From PALSA-600 sp963842335 (GTDB taxonomy: Bacteria; Actinomycetota; Thermoleophilia; Gaiellales; Gaiellaceae), in the NCBI GenBank assembly GCA_963842335.1, contig CAWJGF010000003.1, forward strand, positions 1 to 64,000: a stretch of DNA of 64,000 nt, read 5' to 3'. Below, piece by piece: positions 16,263 to 23,714 of the stretch. Under the pieces are notes generated by a model. It searched no databases. It saw only the letters and a program-made list of their open reading frames with translations, and was not told the origin of the DNA. How positions within the stretch are numbered: position 1 is the first letter of the stretch; the number at the start of each line of letters is the position of its first letter. The translations under genes and the position numbers were made by a program.

Positions 16263-16646
16263 GTGTCGCGTGCAAAGCACCTTGGCGGGCTCGCTTCCGG
16301 CCTTCGCGGGAAGGATTTCGTGATCGTGGAATGGACGGCCGAGGTGGGCTCGCACTGGATCGCCCCGCTGCACGTTCACTACGCCGACGACGAGGCCTGG
16401 TATGTCCTCACGGGGCAACTTGGTTTCCGCCTCGGCGACGAGGAGCTCTCGGCCGAAGCAGGCCAGGCCGTTCTCGCTCCGCGCGGCGTGCCGCATACCT
16501 ACTGGAACGCGGGGCAGGAAGAGGCTCACTACCTCCTCGTGCTGACACCGAAGATCGCCCGGTTGATCGACGCGATCCACACTCCCGGCGCGGACATCGC
16601 CGCACAGTTCGCCGCACACGACTCTGAACTGCTGCCCACGGTGTAA
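16263..16646 (+). CDS. Cupin domain protein
   Basis: About 127 aa from the GTG at 16263; an ATG-less longer frame upstream has no domain content. One conserved cupin: motif 1 IAPLHVHYADDEAWYVLTGQ (H-x-H-x4-E) and motif 2 GQAVLAPRGVPHTYWNAGQE (P-x2-x-H). The metal ligands His, His, Glu and His are all present, so it can bind a metal. The C-terminal helix IARLIDAIHTPGADIAAQF is typical of single-cupin regulators or isomerases. Function is not assignable. A dyad operator lies just upstream, and the channel-like gene follows by 13 bp. Confidence 0.82.
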   Translation: MSRAKHLGGLASGLRGKDFVIVEWTAEVGSHWIAPLHVHYADDEAWYVLTGQLGFRLGDEELSAEAGQAVLAPRGVPHTYWNAGQEEAHYLLVLTPKIARLIDAIHTPGADIAAQFAAHDSELLPTV

Positions 16647-16659
16647 GGATGCGCGGCGC

Positions 16660-17004
16660 ATGATCCTCGCCGAGCTCAAACGCCTCGCCACGTGGGAAGA
16701 GCGGCACAACCGACTCGTCAGCCGGCTCCTGCTCGTGCTGGGGCTGACGGCCGTCATCGACGTGATCGGCACGGTTCTCGTCTACTCGTTCGAGCGGAAC
16801 GCCGCGCAAACCGACATCCACACCTTCTTCGACGCGTTCTTCTTCACGACCGTGCAGCTCCTGACGGTTTCGTCGCAGATCAAGAACCCGCTCACCGTTG
16901 CGGGACGACTCGTCGACCTCTTCCTGGAGATCTGGGCGGTGCTCGTCGTCGCCGGGTCGGCGGGTGCGATCGCCAGCTTCTTCCAGAGTGGAGACGCGAG
17001 CTAG
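16660..17004 (+). CDS. Two-helix ion-channel-like membrane protein with non-canonical filter
   Basis: 114 aa. Helix 1 is LLLVLGLTAVIDVIGTVLVY, then a re-entrant segment FDAFFFTTVQLLTVSSQIKN, then helix 2 LFLEIWAVLVVAGSAGAIAS. The layout is that of a 2TM potassium channel pore. Where a K+ channel has T-V-G-Y-G-D, this protein has LLTVSSQI, with a Thr-Val but no Gly-Tyr-Gly. No regulatory domain is present. Either the selectivity is different or it is not a channel. It probably shares a transcript with the cupin gene. Confidence 0.6.
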   Translation: MILAELKRLATWEERHNRLVSRLLLVLGLTAVIDVIGTVLVYSFERNAAQTDIHTFFDAFFFTTVQLLTVSSQIKNPLTVAGRLVDLFLEIWAVLVVAGSAGAIASFFQSGDAS

Positions 17005-17101
17005 GGGACGCTGTCAGCACGCACTACCTCACTCGGCCAGCCTCACTTCATTTTGTACAGTTTTGGCTCGAGTCGACCCAGTGATCGAACGAGGAGGCGC
17101 C

Positions 17102-17592
17102 ATGACCGTCACCGACGACCTGATCCGGAATGCCGAGAGCTATGCAGAGACGTTCGACCGTGGCGACCTGCCGCTTCCTCCGGCGAAGCAGGTCGCGGTC
17201 TCGCCTGCATGGACGCCCGCCTGAACGTGTACGGCCTACTCGGTCTGCAAGAAGGTGATGCGCATGTCATCCGGAACGCCGGCGGCGTCGTCACCGACGA
17301 CGAGATCCGGTCGCTTGCGATCTCACAGCGGCTGCTCGGAACGAAGGAGATCATCCTCATCCACCACACCGACTGCGGGATGCTGACATTCGGTGACGAC
17401 GAGTTCCGCCGCCAGATCGAAGCCGACACCGGCATCAAGCCCGAGTGGGCGGCCGAGTCGTTCGACAACCTCGAGGTGGACGTACGTCAATCGATCGCGC
17501 GCATTCACGCGAGCCCGTTCATCCCGATGAAGGACAACGTTCGCGGCTTCATCTATGACGTCAAGACCGGTCGCCTGACCGAAGTGACCTAG
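17102..17592 (+). CDS. Beta-carbonic anhydrase, Rv1284-like (apparent frameshift)
   Basis: The ATG at 17102 starts MTVTDDLIRNAESYAETFDR; after PPAKQVAV a one-base break near 17200 leads into ACMDARLNVYGLLGLQEGDA. Zinc ligands are the Cys of ACMDAR with its Asp-Arg dyad, and the His and Cys of LIHHTDCGMLTFGDDEF. IRNAGGVVTDDEIRSLAISQ and the C-terminal GFIYDVKTGRLTEV are also characteristic. The whole of about 163 aa closely resembles mycobacterial Rv1284. It hydrates CO2 to bicarbonate in the cytosol, which would supply the biotin-dependent carboxylases encoded later in the window (inference). Confidence 0.85.
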
Positions 17593-17596
17593 AGGT

Positions 17597-17635
17597 CTGA
17601 TGTGAGATGCACGTGCACTCGCAATTCCACATCAG
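17597..17635. terminator. Inverted repeat between convergent genes, possible terminator
   Basis: CTGATGTG (17597-17604) pairs with CACATCAG (17628-17635). The loop of 23 bases contains its own palindrome TGCACGTGCA. It sits between the ends of the carbonic anhydrase and amidase genes, which converge. No T-run is present, so termination activity is uncertain. Confidence 0.45.
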
Positions 17636-17658
17636 GCGTCTAGCGACACGCGCCGGCG

Positions 17659-18752
17659 TCAGCTGCCGTGCGTGCGAATGTCGTTCGCGACGCTCGCCAG
17701 CTTGACCGCATATTGGAGGTCGGCCGCCCACGTGCCGGCAAGCCCCCTGAGCGTCGGCGCGACGCCACGGTTGGCATCGGGCAGCGGCCGAAACGCGAGC
17801 GCCTGAGCGATCAGTTGCTGTTGCGCCGCGTTCCCAGAGCCCTTGGGCAACGAGTACGCGAGCAAGCGACCTGCGTGAGCGCGGACAGCCGTCTCCCAGT
17901 CGGGGAATGAGAGCCCGACCCCCGGCGCCCCGTTACTCCGATCCCGGCGGGATTGCGGCGCGGCCGCTGCGACCAGAACGACGTGAGGTGCGCCGTCTCC
18001 TCGGCCATCTGCGCGACCACGAGCAGAGGGTCGAGCCCGACCGATGTTGCGGTCTTGTAGTAGTGATCGACGATTGCCCGGACGTCACCGTCGGTGTACT
18101 CGCCATGCTCCTGTGCGAGCAGATACGCCTTGACGCGGTCAGCCGGCGCGCGCGCGACCACGCTGAAGGCGCTGTCCTGGGTCACCGCGCCGGTGTCGAC
18201 GACCGGGTCATCAGGGTCCGGGTCGACCGCAAAGCCGAAGAACCGGCGCAGGGCGTTGTACTCGGCGCGCGCGAGATCGTTGACGTGCTGCTTCAGCCAG
18301 AGATGCTCGTCGGGATTCGTGACGAACCCGTGCTCGACGAGCACCTCGGGCCCAGGCGTGTCGACATGATGAAAGCCGTAGTACTGCGCCATGTCCGAGG
18401 TGTTGTTGTCGGGCCGTCGCTGCGGATGGCCAGGCAGCTTCTCGATCTCCGCGGCGATCAGGTGAGCCAGGCGGCGGTTGACATCGAAAGCCGGGAAACC
18501 GACCGAGTAGCCTCTCGCCGATGCATTGTTGTTGCCGTCCGCGTGCAGGAAGAGCGCCCCGTCGACCTGGACGCTGTCGTCGATCTTCCCTGGCATCGGG
18601 ACCGGATGGAACTGGGGGTCATGCGTCAACAAACGGACGAGCGCGCCCTGGATGTCGGCGACCAGCTCGGCCTCGCCCGGCGCGCCAGTCTGCGATTCGT
18701 GCCCGGGCTGGAGCGGCCGTTGGTGACCCGCTTGAACAAGAATGCGCTTCAT
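17659..18752 (-). CDS. N-acetylmuramoyl-L-alanine amidase with glucosaminidase-like domain (apparent frameshift)
   Basis: The ATG at 18752 opens MKRILVQAGHQRPLQPGHES with no signal peptide. Residues 1-190 form an Amidase_3 zinc domain: AGHQ (His ligand), GAPGEAELVADIQ (Glu), ALFLHADGN (His) and VLVEHGFVTNPDE (catalytic Glu). Residues 230-364 look like a lysozyme-type glucosaminidase domain (LDPLLVVAQMAEETAHLTSF, then GIGVTG). A one-base break at the CCCCC run 17919-17923 joins that to FPDWETAVRAHAGRLLAYSL and the end NDIRTHGS. It should cleave peptidoglycan at two bonds. Lack of an export signal recalls phage endolysins, but no phage genes are near. Confidence 0.75.
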
Positions 18753-18892
18753 CACTTCCCCCGGTAGAAGAGTCGCTCGCCCGTCGCAATTTGTGGCGTT
18801 CGCCAACCATTTCAGATGCTCAGCGATCCGACAAGGGTGTCGCGCGGGGACGTTCGTTGCTCGAACCACGGCACGGTCACTAGACTCGCCCG

Positions 18893-19994
18893 ATGCTTTT
18901 CTCGCCGGAAGCACACGAGCCGCTCGCGGACGAGCCGTGGAGCGCCGACTCGGTGCGAGCGGCGATCGCCGCCATCGTCGCCGACGCGGAGAGCGCGTTC
19001 GACGACGGCTGGCCGATGCATCCGCTGGACGCGGAGGACGGCGACGAGCCGGGTGCGCGGTTCCGGACGATGTACATCGGAGGGGCGGGCGTCGTGGCCG
19101 CGCTACACCGGCTCGCTCAGCGCGGCTTCGTCGAGTTGCAACGGGACTACGTCCCCTATCTGGAAGAGTCACTCGAAGCTCCGCGCGACTTTGCCGACGA
19201 GGACCCGCAGCGCAGCCTCTGGATGGGCGAGACGGGAATTCGCCTCGTGCTCCAGCGGCTTGCACCTTCGCCCGCCAACCTCGAGCGGCTCTCGGAGCTG
19301 ATCGCGGGCAACGAGCACGACGAACGGTGTGAGTTGATGTGGGGCAGCCCGGGCACGATCCTCGCGGGCCGGGAGCTCGGCCTCGACGTGACCGCAAGCG
19401 TCGACTGGCTGCGCGGTCGACGTGACTCCGACGGCGTCTGGACGCAGCACCTCTACGGGAAGAGCACCCGCTATCTCGGCCCGGCGCACGGGTTTGCGGG
19501 GTGTGCGCTCGCACTCGGCGACCTCGACGACCTTTCGGAGACGCTCAGTCGCTTTGCCGTCGAGCAGGATGGCGTCGTCAATTGGCCGCCGATCATGGGA
19601 GAGCAATTGGACGAGAACGGCGATGGCTTGATCCGCACGCAGTGGTGCCACGGAGCGCCCGGGATCGTCGCGACGCTGGCCCACCTCCTCGACGAGCAGC
19701 TTGCGGCTCGCGGGCGGCGAGCTGACGTGGCGTGCCGGGCCGCTGCGAAAGGGCGCGAACCTCTGCCACGGCACGGCGGGGAACGGCTACGCCTTCCTGG
19801 CGCTGCTCGACCGCACGGGAGACGAACGGTGGCTCGCGCGGGCGAGGGCGTTCGCGATGCACGCTGCACGCCAGGTCGAGCAGACCCGGTCGGAGCACGG
19901 GCGCGGTCGCTACACGCTCTGGACGGGCGACCTGGGAACCGCCGTCTACCTGGCGGACTGCATCGACGGAGCCGGTCGGCTCCCCCTCCCGTAG
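18893..19994 (+). CDS. LanC-like protein, orphan (apparent frameshift)
   Basis: ATG at 18893, about 366 aa. The alpha/alpha-barrel pattern of lanthionine synthetase C-like proteins is visible, with G-x-x-G repeats (YIGGAGVVAALHRLAQ, LWMGETGIRLVLQRL, LMWGSPGTILAGREL, GPAHGFAGCALALG). Zinc ligands are in TQWCHGAPGIVATL (Cys, His) and, after a one-base break near 19705, NLCHGTAGNGYAFLAL (Cys, His). No lanthipeptide precursor, LanB/LanM or transporter is nearby. A role like eukaryotic LanCL (glutathione addition to dehydrated residues) is possible, as is regulation; both are inference. It is divergent from the amidase gene across 140 bp. Confidence 0.75.
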
Positions 19995-20055
19995 CCGAAC
20001 GTGGCGTTTGTCAACCCACACGGCGAGCAGATGAGTCAGTAGCGTTGCCTGCGTC

Positions 20056-21772
20056 ATGGTGACTCCGGACGAGATCGGTCAGATCACGATCTTCGCGGCT
20101 CTCGAGCCGGCGGATCGTGACCGGTTGTGCCGTGTTGCCGCCGACATCAGGCTCGCCGCAGGCGAGTACGCGGCGCACGAGGGGGACGAGCGTGCGCTCT
20201 TCGGCCTGCTCGAGGGCCGCATCGAGGCGATCAGACTCGTCGACGGCATCGAGCGCGTTGTCGGCAAGCGCCACCCGGGAGACATCTTCGGGGAAGTGCC
20301 GATCACGCTCGGAACCGTCTTCCCCGTGGGATTTCGCGCGGCCGAGAGCTCGCGCGTGATCCGAATCGAGCCGCACGACTACCACGCGGTCGCAGCGAAG
20401 GCGCCGGCAGTCGCCAAGCAGGTCGGCAGCCTCGCCAGCAACCGGATCGGCGGCCCCGGCGGCCTGCAAGGCCTTGCGGCGGAGCCGGCTCCTCCTCGGG
20501 CGATCGTGCTCGGCGACCGGTTGGACCCCTCGTGCGGAGAGCTGCGCCGCTTCCTCGCCCGCAACCAGATCATGTTCAGGTGGCTCCAACCGGATGTACC
20601 GGCCGACGCCGAGCAGTGGTGGGGCGCGTTGCCCTCCGACGGCGACTACCCCGCCTTTCGCGTCGTGAACGGCAAGACGGTCGTGCGACCGCAACTTCGC
20701 CGGGTGGCCGAGCTGCTCGGGATCGCAACCGAGCCGAACGCCGCGGAGTACGACACGGTGATCGTCGGTGCCGGCCCTGCCGGATTGGCGGCCGCCGTCT
20801 ACGGAGCATCGGAAGGGCTGCAGACGATCGTGGTCGAGCGCGAGGCGCCCGGCGGGCAGGCCGGAACATCGTCGCGGATCGAGAACTACCTCGGCTTCCC
20901 CTCAGGCGTGTCGGGAGACGAGCTGGCGAGCCGCGCGCTACAGCAGGCGCGACGACTGGGCAGCGAGATCCTCGTCACACGGTCGATCACACGAGTCGAC
21001 TCCGCGACGCACCATGTGCACCTCGACGGCGGCGATGTCCTGCGCGCACGAACGATCATCCTCGCCTGCGGCGTCGCATGGCGTCGTCTCTCGATCGAGG
21101 GAGTCGACCGGCTTGGCGGGAAAGGGATCTTCTACGGCGCTGCACGCAGCGAAGCCGCGAACACGCACGGCCTGGACATCCACATCCTGGGCGCCGGCAA
21201 CTCGGCCGGCCAGGCGGCGATGTTCTTCTCGTCCCACGCGCGCAGCGTCACGATCGTCTACCGCGGCGAGACGCTCGAGAAGAGCATGTCGCGCTATCTC
21301 GTCGATCAGCTCGCCGCCCGACCGAACATCCAGGTGCTCTACCAATCGGAGGTGGTCGCCGTGCACGGCGAAACCTCGCTCGAGGCAATCGACGTCTCGA
21401 CGTAACGCCACCGGCGAGACGACCCGCCTCGAGTCCGGAGGCCTGTTCATCTTCATCGGTGCCGATGCCGAAACAGGTTGGCTGCCGCAGGAGATCGCAC
21501 TCGACAAGAAGGGTTACGTGCTCACAGGTCCCGAAGCGCGCGCCGCGGGGCACTGGCAGCTCGACCGGGACCCGTACCTGCTGGAGACGAGCGTTCCGGG
21601 CATCTTCGCGTGCGGCGACGTGCGATTCAGCCCGGTGAAACGTGTCGCCGCGGCCGTCGGCGAGGGGAGCATGGCAATCGCCTTCGTGCACCAGTATCTG
21701 AGGGAGACCGAATCAGGCGGTGAGCCTCCTGCGAGTCAGGCCGAGCTCACGACCGCCGAACCGTTGCGATGA
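20056..21772 (+). CDS. cNMP-binding/thioredoxin-reductase-like fusion, CxxC absent (apparent frameshift)
   Basis: About 571 aa. Residues 1-120 form a cyclic-nucleotide-binding-like domain (FGLLEGRIEAIRLVDG, HPGDIFGEVPITLGT). Residues 135-220 form a thioredoxin-like linker domain. Residues 230-550 form a class II flavin reductase with VIVGAGPAGLAAAVYGASEG (FAD), RIENYLGFPSGVSG, ILGAGNSAGQAAMFF (NADPH) and GIFACGDVRFSPVKRVAAAV. At the place of the thioredoxin-reductase CATCDG motif the sequence is GIFYGAARSEAAN, so the redox cysteines are missing. A one-base break near 21397 interrupts the frame after LEAIDV. Probably an NAD(P)H-dependent flavoprotein gated by a nucleotide; acceptor unknown. 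Its stop overlaps the NUDIX start. Confidence 0.8.
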
Positions 21773-22293
21773 CGCGCTGGCAGGTCCGCGGTACGCAGTC
21801 ACTGTACGACAGCGACACGGTGCGACTGGAGCTGGCCGATGTCGAGCTGACCGACGGCACGATCGTCGACCACCACATCGTCCGAATCCCGTTCGAGGTC
21901 GTCTCGCTCGTTGTCCGCGACCCCGACCGCGGCGTTCTCCTCATCTGGCGCTACCGCTTCATCACGAGGCGCTGGGCCTGGGACGTGCCCGCGGGAAAGG
22001 TGGCCCCGGGCGAGGCCCCGGGCGCTGCTGCCGCGCGTGCGGCGATCGAGGAGACAGGCTGGCGCCCAGGCCGCGTCCGCCTCCTTGGCGTCTACCACCC
22101 GAGCCCTGGCATCAGCGACCAGCGGTTTGGCATCCACCTCGCGGATACCGCCGAGCGGGTGGCCGACGCAAATCCGAACGAGGTCGAGCGCCTCGAATGG
22201 GTGCCGGTCGACCGCGTCCGAGACTTCCTACGAGCCGGCGAGGTCGACGGGCTGTCACTCACGTCCTTGCTCTGGGCGCTTGCCGATGGATGA
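21769..22293 (+). CDS. NUDIX hydrolase (ADP-ribose pyrophosphatase-like)
   Basis: 174 aa. ATG at 21769 overlaps the preceding stop (ATGA). The NUDIX box reads GKVAPGEAPGAAAARAAIEE then TGW: G-x5-E-x7-R-A-A-I-E-E-x-G. The catalytic EE pair is kept, but the first Glu of REUxEE is Ala. Upstream WRYRFITRRWAWDVPAGKV is typical of ADP-ribose pyrophosphatases, which cut nucleoside diphosphate-linked compounds in the cytosol. Coupling to the flavin reductase suggests turnover of a pyridine or flavin nucleotide product (inference). Confidence 0.87.
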   Translation: MTRWQVRGTQSLYDSDTVRLELADVELTDGTIVDHHIVRIPFEVVSLVVRDPDRGVLLIWRYRFITRRWAWDVPAGKVAPGEAPGAAAARAAIEETGWRPGRVRLLGVYHPSPGISDQRFGIHLADTAERVADANPNEVERLEWVPVDRVRDFLRAGEVDGLSLTSLLWALADG

Positions 22294-22364
22294 GTGCCCG
22301 TGAGCTGTAATGCTCACCTGCCGATTTGTCCACTCGTTGTGGACGCCAACACGAGGAGGGAATC

Positions 22365-22745
22365 GTGAGCAGCACGCTCAAGGAGTTTCGCGACTTTCTG
22401 ATGCGCGGCAACCTGATCCAGCTTGCCGTTGCATTCGTCATGGGCGTCGCATTCGCCGCCGTGATCAACTCATTCGTGACGAACCTCGTGATGCCGATCA
22501 TCGCAGCGATCGTCGGCAAGCCCAACTTCAACGACCTCACGTTCACGATCCACCGCTCCGTCTTCACCTACGGAACGTTCATCACCGACGTGATCACGTT
22601 CGTGGCGATCGCGACCGCGGTCTTCTTCTTCATCATCAAGCCGGTCGACATGCTCTCGAAGCGCCGCAAGAGCGAGGAGCCTGCGATCTCGGACGAGGAG
22701 CGCCGCCACCAGGAGCTGCTCGCCGCCCTACGCGCCCGCGCGTAG
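22365..22745 (+). CDS. mscL: Large-conductance mechanosensitive channel MscL
   Basis: 126 aa. The GTG at 22365 is chosen because GAGGAGGG sits just before it. N-terminal amphipathic helix LKEFRDFLMRGNLIQLAVAF, then TM1 VMGVAFAAVINSFVTNLVMP with the gating Gly/Ala face, periplasmic loop, TM2 ITFVAIATAVFFFIIKP, and a charged cytosolic helix. Length and topology are normal. It opens under membrane tension to release osmolytes. A small hairpin (GTCCAC/GTGGAC, 22328-22344) lies in the leader after the NUDIX gene. It complements the aquaporin and K+ channel genes further down the window. Confidence 0.95.
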   Translation: MSSTLKEFRDFLMRGNLIQLAVAFVMGVAFAAVINSFVTNLVMPIIAAIVGKPNFNDLTFTIHRSVFTYGTFITDVITFVAIATAVFFFIIKPVDMLSKRRKSEEPAISDEERRHQELLAALRARA

Positions 22746-22764
22746 CCGCACGACGAACCGAAAC

Positions 22765-22986
22765 TCAGTCGGGCTCGGTCTCCGGGAACTCACCTGTCAC
22801 GCGCGGGCGGCGCCGGTCGCGGGTCGTACGGCGCTCCTGCGTCGAGGAGTCGACCTTGCCGTTGCGGGGATCAGGCCCCTCGCGGCGATCGATGATCACC
22901 GTCACATTCGGGTTGTCGCTGTAGTAGGCGACCATCTTCTCGAAGAGCTCAGTCTCAAGCTCGCGCGGGATCACGCAGTAGATCAC
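22765..22986 (-). CDS. Conserved small hypothetical protein
   Basis: 73 aa from the GTG at 22986: IYCVIPRELETELFEKMVAY, then YSDNPNVTVIIDRREGPDP and a basic, hydrophilic tail rich in Arg/Thr/Glu. It reads as a compact beta-alpha-beta unit ending in the R-R-E-G motif and then a disordered tail. I believe similar short proteins occur in related actinobacteria, but no function is known to me. It is convergent with mscL (19 bp apart) and lies about 50 bp downstream of the zinc-ribbon gene. Confidence 0.65.
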   Translation of the reverse strand: MIYCVIPRELETELFEKMVAYYSDNPNVTVIIDRREGPDPRNGKVDSSTQERRTTRDRRRPRVTGEFPETEPD

Positions 22987-23036
22987 GGTCTCAGTGTACG
23001 AACGGGATCGGCGGACGCCAGTACCAGTTCGGCCGA

Positions 23037-23663
23037 TTACAACCGGGCGATCTCCGGCAGCACACGACCGTCGTCCTCCATGCGCGCGTTCCAGTCGGTG
23101 TACGGAGCCTCGAGATCGTCGGGGTCGTGCCCGCGTTCCTCGAGGCGCACCGGGTTGTCGGAGTCGGGCGAGACGCGGTACTGGTACCAGGAGATGTCCC
23201 ACGCGACCGTGACCACAACCTCCGCGTTCACCCCCGAGAGGGGTGTCACCGAGACCCGCGGCGGGCCGAGCGACTTGCCGATGCCGCCGATGGTGCGCCG
23301 GTACTGCGAGGCATTGAAGAGGTCCGCGGCCTCGACCATGGCAAGCTCCTCGTCGGAAAGCCGCCGCAGGATCGGCTCGGAAGCGATGGTCTCGTCGACC
23401 GCACGCGGACGCGTCTTCAACAGGCTGCCGAGGAAACTGCCGCCCGTGCCCCGCCGCCGGCGCTCGGCCGGAACGGTCGGTGAGGTCGGTGCGCCTTCCC
23501 GGATCCAGCCGTACTCGACCGCCGTCTCCATACAGAGCGGACAGACATCGACGTAGTCGCCGCCGCCGTTCGGTGAGAAGCGCGTGGCGCGCTCGCCCAT
23601 CAAGAACGTGCGCTCGCAAATCGCGCACGACCGGTCGACGGTTGCCCGGGTGACGCGCGTCAT
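23037..23663 (-). CDS. Putative zinc-ribbon protein, unknown function
   Basis: 208 aa from the ATG at 23663; a longer frame upstream has no clear site. Near the N-terminus are two CxxC pairs, DRSCAICERTFLMGERATRF and VDVCPLCMETAVEYGWIREG, which should bind one zinc ion. A linker rich in Pro/Arg follows. The C-terminal half is a separate alpha/beta domain with VVVTVAWDISWYQYRVSPDS and LEERGHDPDDLEAPYTDWNA. I do not recognise the family. No DNA-binding motif is obvious. It may be co-transcribed with the 73-aa gene downstream. Confidence 0.7.
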   Translation of the reverse strand: MTRVTRATVDRSCAICERTFLMGERATRFSPNGGGDYVDVCPLCMETAVEYGWIREGAPTSPTVPAERRRRGTGGSFLGSLLKTRPRAVDETIASEPILRRLSDEELAMVEAADLFNASQYRRTIGGIGKSLGPPRVSVTPLSGVNAEVVVTVAWDISWYQYRVSPDSDNPVRLEERGHDPDDLEAPYTDWNARMEDDGRVLPEIARL

Positions 23664-23714
23664 GCGTCGAGGGTAGCGATTCGAGCCCGCGGACCGGCCC
23701 AGTTGCAGCACTTT

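Noticed and set aside
11778..18752. Prophage remnant from the Holin-X and endolysin-like genes
   Set aside because: Holin-X/DUF3618 pairs are ordinary chromosomal genes, and no capsid, tail, terminase or integrase gene is present.
18893..19994. A lanthipeptide biosynthetic cluster around the LanC-like gene
   Set aside because: No precursor, dehydratase, protease or ABC transporter within the neighbouring 10 kb.
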